Both the position numbers and the translations under genes were made by a program. Positions 55,364 through 63,600 of a stretch of DNA of 64,000 nt are shown here, in pieces. Numbering within the stretch: the stretch's first letter is position 1; every line of letters begins with the position of its first letter. The notes beneath the pieces were generated by a model. The model made no database searches and was not told where the DNA came from. It saw only the letters and a program-made list of their open reading frames with translations. Source of the DNA: Limosilactobacillus sp. WILCCON 0051 (lineage in GTDB: Bacteria > Bacillota > Bacilli > Lactobacillales > Lactobacillaceae); NCBI RefSeq assembly GCF_039955095.1, contig NZ_CP154878.1, positions 620,001 through 684,000 of the forward strand, read 5' to 3'.

Positions 55364-55618
55364 CTACTTGTTGTAACGAGCCGTCAGACGGGACTTGTCA
55401 CGAGCAGCCTTGTTTGCCTTGATCAGGCCCTTGGAGTGGGCACGGTCAATAGCGGAAATAGCTGCCTTGTACAGGTCGTCAAGGTTTTCGGCGCCGGCTA
55501 CCTTAGCCTTGTCGAACTTCTTAACAGCCGTGCGCATTTCGCTCATTTGGGAAGCGTTGCGTGCTTGGGCCTTTTCGCTGGTCCGTACACGTTCGATTGC
55601 TGATTTGATGATTGGCAT
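55364..55618 (-). CDS. rpsT: 30S ribosomal protein S20
   Basis: S20 is a helical 16S rRNA-binding primary protein. The 84-residue product begins [18 protein letters not shown] and is rich in Ala, Lys and Arg. The GGAGG site overlaps an upstream in-frame GTG at 55627, so ATG at 55618 is the start. A promoter on the minus strand (TTGCAA, 17 bp, TATAAT) is at 55677-55705. Divergent from rpsO. Confidence 0.97.
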   Translation of the reverse strand: MPIIKSAIERVRTSEKAQARNASQMSEMRTAVKKFDKAKVAGAENLDDLYKAAISAIDRAHSKGLIKANKAARDKSRLTARYNK

Positions 55619-55676
55619 GAATTTCACCTCCGTTAACCCGGTTTAATTAGTTGACCAGAATTTTTCAACATTTGTC

Positions 55677-55705
55677 ATTATACAAAAGTCAGTTGTCGAT
55701 TGCAA
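55677..55705 (-). promoter_or_regulatory. Promoter of rpsT
   Basis: On the minus strand TTGCAA (55700-55705), a 17-bp spacer and a perfect TATAAT (55677-55682). Confidence 0.8.
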
Positions 55706-55743
55706 TAGTCTTAGTCCTATCGTTTGAAAAAAGGCTTTGTTGG

Positions 55744-55772
55744 TTGCAATTTTACTCAGAATCCGTTATATT
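55744..55772 (+). promoter_or_regulatory. Promoter of rpsO
   Basis: TTGCAA (55744-55749), a 17-bp spacer and TATATT (55767-55772). Same -35 box as the divergent rpsT promoter. Confidence 0.8.
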
Positions 55773-55779
55773 ATCAAAG

Positions 55780-55879
55780 GCTGCTAAAAACGGTCCATGC
55801 CTCTTCTCGGTTCAGCGATCCTCACCGACGCTCTACCTAGAACTCGGCGCATTAAAATTTGAAAGGTGGGAATAGCAAC
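55780..55879 (+). promoter_or_regulatory. Candidate autoregulatory leader of rpsO (S15)
   Basis: About 100 nt of leader separate the promoter from the rpsO ATG. It holds a CGGT/ACCG hairpin (around 55830-55850) and further GC-rich complementary segments. S15 is known to repress its own mRNA through structured leaders in several bacteria, but the fold is not conserved, so the assignment is by position. Confidence 0.4.
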
Positions 55880-56149
55880 ATGGCTATCTCTAAAGAACGC
55901 AAAAACGAAATCATCAAGGAATACGCTACGCACGAAGGCGACACGGGTTCAACTCAAGTTCAAGTTGCCGTATTGACTGCTGACATCAACGAACTGAACA
56001 ACCACCTGCGTACGCACAAGCATGACTACCATTCACAACGTGGTCTGATGAAGAAGATCGGTCACCGTCGTAACCTGCTGGCTTACCTGCGTCGTACTGA
56101 CCTGCAAGCTTACCGTGAACTGATCAAGCGTCTGGGCCTGCGTCGTTAA
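55880..56149 (+). CDS. rpsO: 30S ribosomal protein S15
   Basis: S15 binds the three-way junction of 16S rRNA and bridges to 23S rRNA. The 89-residue product has [48 protein letters not shown] and a terminal RLGLRR, all hallmark blocks. ATG at 55880 follows AAAGGTGGGAA. Upstream of the RNase J gene, as common in this order. Confidence 0.98.
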   Translation: MAISKERKNEIIKEYATHEGDTGSTQVQVAVLTADINELNNHLRTHKHDYHSQRGLMKKIGHRRNLLAYLRRTDLQAYRELIKRLGLRR

Positions 56150-56171
56150 TCCTAACGTCTGCTCAGATCTT

Positions 56172-56200
56172 AAGTCTCGACAAATGTCGGGGCTTTTTTT
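56172..56200 (+). terminator. Terminator of rpsO
   Basis: AAGTCTCGACA pairs with TGTCGGGGCTT (wobbles), followed by T's. Confidence 0.87.
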
Positions 56201-56355
56201 GTTGCTCTTTTTAAAATTTTTCATGGATAGAAATGGTTAATTATCAATCTGTGTTGATTCTGTGGTAAGATGAATAACAGCAATTATGAACGAATAAATT
56301 GCCATGAGCCGTCCAGGACCGTGGCGCGTTTAAATACAATCATAAAGGAGCAAAC

Positions 56356-58167
56356 ATGAGCAAGATTAAAATTACGCCTTTTGGGGGCGTGCACGAGAAC
56401 GGCAAGAACATGTATGCCGTTGAGGTTGACGAACAGATTTTTATTTTGGACTGCGGTTTAAAGTATCCGGAAAACGAACTGATGGGAATTGACGTGGTCG
56501 TACCGGACTGGTCATTTTTAAAGGAAAGTGCCGATCGAATCGTCGGGGTCTTTTTAACCCAGGGACATGCCGATGCAATTGGTGGTCTTCCGTATTTCCT
56601 GGCTGATTTTAACGTACCGGTATTTGGGAGCGAATTGACGATTGCCTTGGCTAAGCTGGCCGTTAAAGACAGTGCCGACAAGAAAGTCAAAAAATTCAAT
56701 GACTTCCATGTTGTTGATGCTGCTACTGAAATCGACTTCAACGACGTTACGGTTTCATTCTTTAGGACTACGCACTCGATTCCTGATACCATGGGGATTG
56801 TTTTGCAGACGCCAGAAGGCAACATTGTCTATACCGGTGACTTTAAGTTTGATCAGACGGCTGCGGAAGGTTATCGGACTGACTTGGCTCGGCTCGCTCA
56901 GATTGGCCAGCAGGGAGTCTTGCTTTTGCTGTCTGATTCGGCCGGTTCTGGGATTACCGGCATGAACACCAAGGAAAAAGACATTGCAGCCTACATTCAA
57001 GATACTTTTGAAGCTGCTCCAGGACGCGTGGTGGTTGCTAGCGTAGCCTCAAATATTATGCGTGTTCAGCAGATTTTAAACGCCGCAGCGGCAACGGGAC
57101 GCAAGGTGATTCTTTCCGGCCATGACCTGGAACAGATCATTGACACGGCTATGTCCCTTAATAAGCTGAAGATGCCAGAAGACGACCTGCTGATTACGCT
57201 GGAGGAAGCCAAGAAGCTGCCGCCAGAGGAACTGGTTGTCTTAGAAACGGGCAAGATGGGTGAGCCAATCAAAGCACTGCAGCAGATTGCCAATGGCGAC
57301 AATAAAAACATCACGCTAAATGAGAACGATCTGGTTTTTGTTACGACAACGCCATCATATGCGATGGAAACAACGGTGCAAAAGACTGAGGACATGCTTT
57401 ACCGGACCGGTGCCAGCGTCAAGTTTATTGCGGCTGATCTGAATCCATCCGGTCATGCCAACCAAAATGATGAGCAGCTGATGCTTAACTTTATGCGGCC
57501 ACAATGGTTTATGCCGATTCAAGGGGAATATCGCCTGCTTGATCAGCATGCCATTTTAGCTGAAGAAGTTGGCATTCCGGCTGACCACATCTTTTTGACT
57601 AATAAAGGCGATGTTTTGACCTATGAAGACGGGGCATTCCATTTAGGGGCCCACGTTGAGGTTGGCAATACCATGATTGATGGTACCGGGGTTGGTGATA
57701 TCGGCAATATCGTGCTGCGTGATCGTCGCGTATTGTCCGAGGATGGCATCTTTGTAGTCGTGGCAACGATTGACCGTAAAAAGAAGAAGATTGTGGCGCG
57801 GCCGCAGATTACCTCGCGCGGTTTTGTTTTCGTTAAGACCAACCGGCAGCTGATGAAGCAAAGTGCCGATCTGGTTGAAAAAGTCGTGCAGGAAAATCTT
57901 GATCAAAAAGAGTTTGACTGGACGCATCTTAAATCTGACGTGCGCGAAAAGCTGAATCGTTTCCTTTTCAATCAAACTAAGCGTCATCCGGTAATTTTGC
58001 CGGTGATCATGGAAATCAACCAGCATCCAAAGCGCAAGAACCACTCTAAAAAGAACAATGACAAGGCTAATGAGGAATCAACAGCCAAAAAGACTGCCGT
58101 CAAGCATCGTGGTCGGGGACGCGGAGCTAAGCGTCAGCGTAAGACCGAAGCCAAGGCAGGCAAATAA
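56356..58167 (+). CDS. Ribonuclease J-type protein lacking several metal ligands (RNase J2-like)
   Basis: RNase J proteins are metallo-beta-lactamase/beta-CASP ribonucleases acting in mRNA decay and rRNA maturation. The 603-residue product is collinear with the family but its first motif reads TQGHADAIGG (residues 68-77) where active J1 has THGHEDHIGG: one His is Gln69 and the last is Ala74. The later PVHGEYR block reads PIQGEYR (Gln389). His140, Asp162 and His367 are kept. This fits a J2-type subunit that assembles with an active J1 encoded elsewhere. The C-terminus is a Lys/Arg-rich tail that may hold RNA. The start follows AAAGGAGC. Confidence 0.88.
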   Translation: MSKIKITPFGGVHENGKNMYAVEVDEQIFILDCGLKYPENELMGIDVVVPDWSFLKESADRIVGVFLTQGHADAIGGLPYFLADFNVPVFGSELTIALAKLAVKDSADKKVKKFNDFHVVDAATEIDFNDVTVSFFRTTHSIPDTMGIVLQTPEGNIVYTGDFKFDQTAAEGYRTDLARLAQIGQQGVLLLLSDSAGSGITGMNTKEKDIAAYIQDTFEAAPGRVVVASVASNIMRVQQILNAAAATGRKVILSGHDLEQIIDTAMSLNKLKMPEDDLLITLEEAKKLPPEELVVLETGKMGEPIKALQQIANGDNKNITLNENDLVFVTTTPSYAMETTVQKTEDMLYRTGASVKFIAADLNPSGHANQNDEQLMLNFMRPQWFMPIQGEYRLLDQHAILAEEVGIPADHIFLTNKGDVLTYEDGAFHLGAHVEVGNTMIDGTGVGDIGNIVLRDRRVLSEDGIFVVVATIDRKKKKIVARPQITSRGFVFVKTNRQLMKQSADLVEKVVQENLDQKEFDWTHLKSDVREKLNRFLFNQTKRHPVILPVIMEINQHPKRKNHSKKNNDKANEESTAKKTAVKHRGRGRGAKRQRKTEAKAGK

Positions 58168-58171
58168 TCAG

Positions 58172-58210
58172 CAGCGTGAGCATCAGCAAGTGCTCGCGCT
58201 GTTTGACTTT
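58172..58210 (+). terminator. Terminator after the RNase J-type gene
   Basis: CAGCGTGAGCA pairs with TGCTCGCGCTG (one mismatch), followed by an interrupted T-rich run. Confidence 0.7.
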
Positions 58211-58230
58211 TAGAAAGGAATTTTAAGACT

Positions 58231-59136
58231 ATGACGCCTTTACAACAAGAGCAGTTTCATCAAGCAGATCAGTTGCTTGACCAGCAGCACTATCATGAGG
58301 CCGCCCAACGGTTTGCTGCTTTGTATGAAGAGGTTGACGAGTTTGTGGTTAATCGTCAGCTGGTAAGAGCATTATATGAAGATCAGCAGTATGCTGAGGC
58401 CGCTTTTTATGCAGTTGAGCATCTCAATGACTATGTGACTTCTAAAGAGCTGATGCAGCTGTTGATCAACGCTGAGCTGCATGCTCAGGCGTTTATTGAC
58501 GTGCGCGTGCAGCTGAATGCTCTGCCAAAATGGCATGATGAGTTTATTGGTCAGGTCAAGCAGGCCGAAAATGAGTTTGCCGCTTGCTATCAGACGACGC
58601 TGAACAGTCAGCTAAAACAGTTCTACCACTTGGGCGATGGCAGTTTCAGCGAACAGCAGCGTCGTTTTAGAGCCGCCAGTCACCTGCCGCTTAAGCAGTA
58701 TCTGATTGGGGCTAAATTTCTGGTACGCGATCCGTTTGTCAATCCGTTGATCAGATCAAGTCTGATGCAAATATTGCAGCGATTGCATCTTACGGGAAAG
58801 ATTGCCATCTATTGGCTGGATGAACGAGAGCATTTGATTGATCTGGCAAAACTGTCGGATGTCGAAGCGATACCGGTCGTTTCACAGGTTGAAGAAATGA
58901 TCAAACGAGATTTCAGCCAGCAGGATCCATTGTCATACCAGATGTTTGACCAAGAGTTTCACCTGCAGCTGGCCTTTTTATATCCCCTGGTTGAATTGGC
59001 GATTCCTGATGCAGGCGCCTGGTATCAGGCTTTGACGGCGTATTCTAAAAGCACCGATCAAGATCAGGACGTTGTTTTGGCTAAGCAGTGGCAGAATCAG
59101 ATTGCACGTCTGGCTCAGCGACTGGGCATGCATTAA
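58231..59136 (+). CDS. TPR-like repeat protein, unknown function
   Basis: The 301-residue helical protein begins with a TPR-like repeat (FHQADQLLDQQHYHEAAQRF) and continues with degenerate helical pairs such as QLVRALYEDQQYAEAAFYAV. No signal peptide or membrane helix. Its middle part (150-210) and C-terminus are not recognised. Ribosome site AGAAAGGAA precedes the ATG. The place between RNase J and tuf recurs in lactobacilli, but no partner is known. Confidence 0.75.
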   Translation: MTPLQQEQFHQADQLLDQQHYHEAAQRFAALYEEVDEFVVNRQLVRALYEDQQYAEAAFYAVEHLNDYVTSKELMQLLINAELHAQAFIDVRVQLNALPKWHDEFIGQVKQAENEFAACYQTTLNSQLKQFYHLGDGSFSEQQRRFRAASHLPLKQYLIGAKFLVRDPFVNPLIRSSLMQILQRLHLTGKIAIYWLDEREHLIDLAKLSDVEAIPVVSQVEEMIKRDFSQQDPLSYQMFDQEFHLQLAFLYPLVELAIPDAGAWYQALTAYSKSTDQDQDVVLAKQWQNQIARLAQRLGMH

Positions 59137-59155
59137 AAAGTTTCGGTTAAATTCA

Positions 59156-59184
59156 TTTACAAATCAGGGTAGAGCTGATATTAT
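59156..59184 (+). promoter_or_regulatory. Putative tuf promoter
   Basis: TTTACA (59156-59161), a 17-bp spacer and TATTAT (59179-59184). This predicts a 5' untranslated region of about 130 nt. TACAAT at 59243 is a weaker alternative -10. Confidence 0.6.
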
Positions 59185-59262
59185 AATTAAGAATTCTTTC
59201 GGAAAACCGGTTTTTAAACTTTTAATTGGCTCCCGGAAGTAGTACAATTTTCATTAAGGGTG

Positions 59263-59290
59263 TGTCAGACAATGTTTTGGTTGTCTGGCA
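59263..59290 (+). other. Stem-loop in the tuf 5' untranslated region
   Basis: TGTCAGACAA pairs with TTGTCTGGCA (one G-U) around an 8-nt loop. It ends 19 nt before the AGGAGG ribosome site and has no T run, so it is not a terminator; mRNA stabilisation or translational control is possible. Confidence 0.6.
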
Positions 59291-59323
59291 TTATACTTGT
59301 AATTTATCAGGAGGATTTCATTA

Positions 59324-60514
59324 ATGGCTGAAAAAGAACATTATGAACGTACTAAACCCCATGTAAACATTGGTACTATTGGCCACGTTGACCATGGTAA
59401 GACTACTCTGACTGCTGCTATCACGAAGGTTCTGGCAGAAAAGGGTCTGGCAAAGGCTGAAGACTACGCTGATATCGACAACGCTCCAGAAGAAAAGGAA
59501 CGTGGTATCACTATCAACACGGCCCACGTTGAATACGAAACGGAAACGCGTCACTACGCACACATCGATGCCCCTGGTCACGCCGACTACGTTAAGAACA
59601 TGATCACTGGTGCCGCACAAATGGATGGTGCTATCCTGGTTGTTGCTGCTACTGACGGTCCTATGCCACAAACTCGTGAACACATTCTGTTGGCTCGTCA
59701 AGTTGGTGTTCAATACATCGTTGTATTCCTGAACAAGACTGACTTGGTTGACGACGACGAACTGGTTGACTTGGTTGAAATGGAAGTTCGCGACCTGCTG
59801 AGCGAATACGATTTCCCTGGCGATGACATTCCAGTTGTTCGTGGTTCTGCTTTGAAGGCTCTGGAAGGTGACCCTGAACAAGAAAAGGTTATCCTGCACC
59901 TGATGGATGTTATCGACGAATACATCCCAACTCCAAAGCGTCCTACTGACAAGCCATTCATGCTGCCAATCGAAGACGTCTTCACTATCACTGGTCGTGG
60001 TACTGTTGTTTCCGGTCGTATCGACCGTGGTACCGTTAAGGTCGGCGACGAAGTTGAAATCGTTGGTCTGAAGGACGAAATCCTGAAGTCTACTGTTACG
60101 GGTGTTGAAATGTTCCACAAGACGCTGGACCTTGGTGAAGCCGGGGACAACGTTGGTGTTCTGCTGCGTGGTATCGGCCACGACCAAGTAGAACGTGGTC
60201 AAGTTCTGGCACAACCAGGCTCCATCCAAACGCACAAGAACTTCAAGGGTGAAGTTTACGTTATGACGAAGGAAGAAGGGGGCCGTCACACGCCATTCTT
60301 CTCCAACTACCGTCCACAATTCTACTTCCACACTACTGACGTTACGGGTACGATCGAACTGCCAGATGGTGTAGAAATGGTTATGCCTGGGGACAACGTT
60401 ACGTTCACTGTTTCCCTGCAAAAGCCAGTTGCCATTGAAAAGGGTCTGAAGTTCACGATTCGTGAAGGTGGCCACACTGTTGGTGCCGGTGTCGTTTCTG
60501 ACATCCTGGACTAA
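59324..60514 (+). CDS. tuf: Elongation factor Tu
   Basis: EF-Tu delivers aminoacyl-tRNA to the ribosome. The 396-residue GTPase has [15 protein letters not shown] (P loop), [12 protein letters not shown] (switch I), [16 protein letters not shown] and the effector block [19 protein letters not shown] (shortened here). Start follows CAGGAGGATT. Codon use is extremely biased. A long antisense frame covers the same bases and is a by-product of that bias. Confidence 0.99.
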   Translation: MAEKEHYERTKPHVNIGTIGHVDHGKTTLTAAITKVLAEKGLAKAEDYADIDNAPEEKERGITINTAHVEYETETRHYAHIDAPGHADYVKNMITGAAQMDGAILVVAATDGPMPQTREHILLARQVGVQYIVVFLNKTDLVDDDELVDLVEMEVRDLLSEYDFPGDDIPVVRGSALKALEGDPEQEKVILHLMDVIDEYIPTPKRPTDKPFMLPIEDVFTITGRGTVVSGRIDRGTVKVGDEVEIVGLKDEILKSTVTGVEMFHKTLDLGEAGDNVGVLLRGIGHDQVERGQVLAQPGSIQTHKNFKGEVYVMTKEEGGRHTPFFSNYRPQFYFHTTDVTGTIELPDGVEMVMPGDNVTFTVSLQKPVAIEKGLKFTIREGGHTVGAGVVSDILD

Positions 60515-60536
60515 TTTCAAATTAGTGCAATTAATA

Positions 60537-60570
60537 AAAGAGCAAGCAGATTTCTGCTTGCTCTTTTTTT
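60537..60570 (+). terminator. Terminator of tuf
   Basis: AAAAGAGCAAGCAG pairs with CTGCTTGCTCTTTT around a 4-nt loop, followed by T's. An IS end begins in the T run. Confidence 0.96.
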
Positions 60571-60700
60571 ATCAAATTGGATTGGTGAAGATCAATGGGT
60601 CTTTGTCAAATCGTATTGGTGAAGATCAATTCCCTGCTTCAAAAATGAAGTGGGGAATTTTTTTAGGCGCGAATGCAGTCAATGCGCCGCAATGGACTGA
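60568..60700 (-). mobile_element. Remnant ISL3-type end, tandemly repeated
   Basis: From 60597 to about 60695 the sequence matches 126-224 with few changes: terminal repeat, inner hairpin and the last codons of the transposase (LRRIDCIRA-stop on the minus strand; stop at 60663-60665). A second partial terminal repeat precedes it at 60568-60596, giving two ends in tandem. The matching part stops after GCGCCGCAAT. No further transposase is left. Confidence 0.75.
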
Positions 60701-60959
60701 AATTACTGATATAACTTGTATAGTTGCTAAAAATCAAGGCAATGACATCCAGTCATAGATGGATTGATTAGCCGCAGCTAGGATAGCTAAATGATTTTTA
60801 GAAACCATGAGATTGCTCTAGTTGCTTAATAAAGTAGGTTTCTTATTGAAAATATTTAAGGGGGGTATACTTTATGTAAAAAAACATATATACACATTTA
60901 ATGTCATGAAATATGTTTTTATATTTTTGGTTAATGGCATTTTGGATTGGAAGCGTATT
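60701..60959 (+). other. AT-rich leader of the ABC cassette with an SD-AUG-UAA element
   Basis: This gene-free stretch is distinctly AT-rich. At 60860-60865 GGGGGG forms a strong ribosome site 8 nt before an ATG (60874-60876) that is followed at once by TAA. An in-frame open extension of the ATPase (from ATG 60906, hydrophobic residues) runs to the chosen start without its own ribosome site. No clear terminator or promoter was found. It may hold a leader of the cassette or a decayed short peptide gene. Confidence 0.4.
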
Positions 60960-61856
60960 ATGATTGGTAGTAATAATTTATTAACTTTGGAAAATGTCAA
61001 TGTTTATTACGGACGAAAAAAAGCAGTTAAAGATGTTTCGTTTTCCATTTCTCCTGGAGAGATCGTTGGTTTGGTTGGCCCTAATGGATCTGGAAAAACG
61101 ACGATTATGAAAGCGCTGTTGGGAATTGCAAAGTCAGATGGCCAGATTCTGTTGAACCAACAGCCGATTACGCTAAGACATCATCGTGAGCTGCAAAGAG
61201 TAGGCGCCTTGATCGAGTATCCTGCCGTCTATCCTTTCTTGACTGGTCGTGAAAACTTAGCCTTATATGCACGAGATATTAAGAAAATGGACGAGTTGGT
61301 TGAACGTCTGCAGATGACTTCTTATATTAACCGTAAAGCAAAGGGATATTCAGTTGGGATGCGGCAAAAACTAGGAATTGCTTTGGCATTGCTTGATGAT
61401 CCAGAATTTGTCATTTTGGATGAGCCGATGAATGGTCTGGATATCGAAGCCACGATCTTGATTCGTCAAATTATTAGTGAATATGCAAAACATGGTACGG
61501 CCTTCTTGATTTCTAGTCACGTACTTAGTGAATTACAAAAGATCATGACTAAAGTGATTATTTTAAATAAAGGTTGCATTGTTTTGAATGCTTCAATTGA
61601 TCAGATTATGCAACAGCCAAAACGATATCGAGTACAGACTAGTTGTTTGAACAAAACCATACAGTTGCTGCGGGAAAATGATATTAAAGTTCAGCCACAG
61701 GATAATTACTGCCTGGTAGCGCGTGAAGATGTTGAAAAAGTACAAAAAGTATTGATGAAGCAGAATATTTGGCTGACTGCTCTGATTCCGGATGGCGTAA
61801 GCTTTGAGAATATCGTTGTAAATATTCTAAAAAAGAAACGAGCTGAAATAAAATGA
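60960..61856 (+). CDS. ABC transporter ATP-binding protein
   Basis: The 298-residue ATPase has Walker A GPNGSGKT (40-47), signature YSVGMRQKLG (a variant of LSGGQ), Walker B FVILDEPMNGLD and the switch His in LISSHVLSELQ. The C-terminal 80 residues are the accessory region seen in antibiotic and bacteriocin self-resistance ATPases (BcrA/LanF type). It forms one unit with two permeases, overlapping the first by 4 bp (ATGA). ATG at 60960 is the likely start, although the GGAAG ribosome site is modest. Base composition is lower in GC than the neighbouring chromosome. Confidence 0.9.
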   Translation: MIGSNNLLTLENVNVYYGRKKAVKDVSFSISPGEIVGLVGPNGSGKTTIMKALLGIAKSDGQILLNQQPITLRHHRELQRVGALIEYPAVYPFLTGRENLALYARDIKKMDELVERLQMTSYINRKAKGYSVGMRQKLGIALALLDDPEFVILDEPMNGLDIEATILIRQIISEYAKHGTAFLISSHVLSELQKIMTKVIILNKGCIVLNASIDQIMQQPKRYRVQTSCLNKTIQLLRENDIKVQPQDNYCLVAREDVEKVQKVLMKQNIWLTALIPDGVSFENIVVNILKKKRAEIK

Positions 61857-62614
61857 TCATTGAACTAAAAAGAGAGTTCTATAAGTTTAACCATCTTCGC
61901 CTTCCTAAGTACTCGTTTTGGGCAATCTTGCTGCTTACGATTTATGGTGCCCTGCCAACGGATTTTGTAACATTAAGTACGATTGCCAATGGTTTTGGCG
62001 TTTTTCAATGGATAGTCATAATTATGATTGGTTCCAGTGCTGAGAGTCTGGCATTTGAATATCGATATCATACGATCATTCCTACCATATACCGATGTTC
62101 TAAACGAGCAGACGTATATCTGGCCAAAGTAACCATTTTAGTTCTATATAGTGCCTTGCTGATTATTCTTGGGTTCTTTGAAACATTGTTGGTTAAGGTG
62201 CTTCTTTTCAGAAATCAGTATAATGTGTGGACGACCATCTACCATCATCGGCGTTTGTTGAATGTATTGCTGATCAATGCTTGTGGCGCTTTTATCTATA
62301 TATTGTTTGTAGTCGCATTAGGCTTATTATTATTTATTTTGTTTAAAAATAGTGCATTGGTAATTGCAATCGGCATCTTTTTAGCTTTTATGGGTGCCTG
62401 GATATCTGATGGCATTATGAATTCATTGCCTGAAATTAATAAGATTTGGGCCTGGAATCCATTGAACATGATTAATGTGGTTACTCAGCTGAGTAGTTCT
62501 GGTATTTCAAAAACGGTATGTCTTAGTGCTCCTCAGTTGATTGTAGGAAATTTAATCTATACTTTGATTTTTGCTTTATTAGGCATCTTGGTATTGGAAA
62601 AGCGAAGTATCTAA
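61853..62614 (+). CDS. ABC-2 type permease, first subunit
   Basis: The 253-residue membrane protein has about six helices in the ABC-2 pattern. It opens ELKREFYKFNH, carries WAWNPLNMINVV before its last helix and ends LEKRSI, all features shared with the next gene, so the two are paralogues. It is coupled to the ATPase by an ATGA overlap and should pair with the second permease. The substrate is unknown; a LanEFG- or BcrAB-like immunity or export role is inferred from layout. Confidence 0.8.
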   Translation: MIIELKREFYKFNHLRLPKYSFWAILLLTIYGALPTDFVTLSTIANGFGVFQWIVIIMIGSSAESLAFEYRYHTIIPTIYRCSKRADVYLAKVTILVLYSALLIILGFFETLLVKVLLFRNQYNVWTTIYHHRRLLNVLLINACGAFIYILFVVALGLLLFILFKNSALVIAIGIFLAFMGAWISDGIMNSLPEINKIWAWNPLNMINVVTQLSSSGISKTVCLSAPQLIVGNLIYTLIFALLGILVLEKRSI

Positions 62615-62629
62615 GGGAGATTAAAATTT

Positions 62630-63400
62630 ATGAGCAAAGCAGTTTGGCGTGAATTCTATAAGCTTAATCATCGCAAATCAACATGGTGCTCAATTATCAT
62701 AATGATGGCCTTTATGTTAGTGATTGGGATGATGATGGGGCGGTCCTATGGAAATTTACTGGTAATGTCAACTTATAATTCCAGTCAAATTATAATGTTG
62801 ATTATGGTTGTGGTTGGGTCAATGATATTTACGGGAGAATTTCAAAGCGAAACGATTCTGCCGCTGATTTTTCGTTCGCCAAATAGATCAGTCATATTTT
62901 TTGCGAAGTATTTCACGTTATTTTTATATGAAGTAATTTTACACATTATTGCTATTGTCTTTACCATTTTCTTAAATGCTTCAGGACTAATCAGCAATAG
63001 GGTTTCTCTATCAGCAGTCTATAAATATCATCAGTCATTATTGATGAATATGCTTTCTACGACACTGATCGATGTAGTTCTGACAGCAATGATGATCGGG
63101 ATGATCTGTGTCGTCGCATGTCTTTTTAAATCTGAGCTGATATCGGTTTTAGTTAATGCACTCCTAGTCTTGGTTGGAGGTGGCTTTTCGGCCAATTTGA
63201 TGGAAGCCAACAACGGCCTTTCAAAAATTATTCGTTGGAATCCATTGAATATGACGTATCTAACACCAGAGTACTATAATTATGCTAGTTATCATGGCAC
63301 GTCTATGCTGTCGACCAATCAATTGTTGCTAGGTACGTTTTGTTACATGTGTTTGTTTGGTTGGCTCGGGTGGCTGATTTTTGAAAAAAAACATTTTTGA
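62630..63400 (+). CDS. ABC-2 type permease, second subunit
   Basis: The 256-residue membrane protein has about six helices. It opens AVWREFYKLNHRKSTW, has the SMIFTGEFQSETILPLIFRSP loop (shortened) and RWNPLNM before the last helix, and ends FEKKHF, mirroring the first permease. Ribosome site AAGGGAG lies ahead of the ATG. It completes the ATPase-permease-permease cassette, followed by a terminator. Confidence 0.8.
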   Translation: MSKAVWREFYKLNHRKSTWCSIIIMMAFMLVIGMMMGRSYGNLLVMSTYNSSQIIMLIMVVVGSMIFTGEFQSETILPLIFRSPNRSVIFFAKYFTLFLYEVILHIIAIVFTIFLNASGLISNRVSLSAVYKYHQSLLMNMLSTTLIDVVLTAMMIGMICVVACLFKSELISVLVNALLVLVGGGFSANLMEANNGLSKIIRWNPLNMTYLTPEYYNYASYHGTSMLSTNQLLLGTFCYMCLFGWLGWLIFEKKHF

Positions 63401-63409
63401 TTTATTCTT

Positions 63410-63440
63410 ACCAGGCTCGCACATTGATGGCCTGGTTTTT
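63410..63440 (+). terminator. Terminator of the ABC cassette
   Basis: CCAGGC pairs with GCCTGG around a 12-nt loop, then five T's. Confidence 0.88.
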
Positions 63441-63441
63441 A

Positions 63442-63557
63442 ATTTCCGAACAATCGTATTTAAACCCTTTTACAAAAGTCGATTTAAAAATAAGATGCGA
63501 ACATTCGTAATTTTATCGTTTTAATCTATTGCAAAAATCCGAAAATTGTTGCATAAT
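63442..63557 (+). promoter_or_regulatory. PurR boxes and promoter of the NCS2 permease
   Basis: ATTTCCGAACAAT (63442-63454) matches the PurBox consensus AWWWCCGAACWWT exactly. CGAACATTCG (63498-63507) is a palindromic core. AAATCCGAAAATT (63535-63547) matches in 12 of 13 positions and lies in the spacer of the promoter TTGCAA (63529-63534), 17 bp, CATAAT (63552-63557). This predicts control by PurR and PRPP; whether it represses or activates here is open. Confidence 0.7.
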
Positions 63558-63600
63558 CAAATCTTGTTTGTTGGATTAAATGCATAGGAGATGAATTTTA

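Noticed and set aside
59321..60520. 399-codon open frame on the minus strand opposite tuf
   Set aside because: It is a shadow caused by the strong codon bias of tuf: composition is odd (very rich in Asn, Val, Thr, Phe), it has no ribosome site, and EF-Tu on the plus strand is certain.
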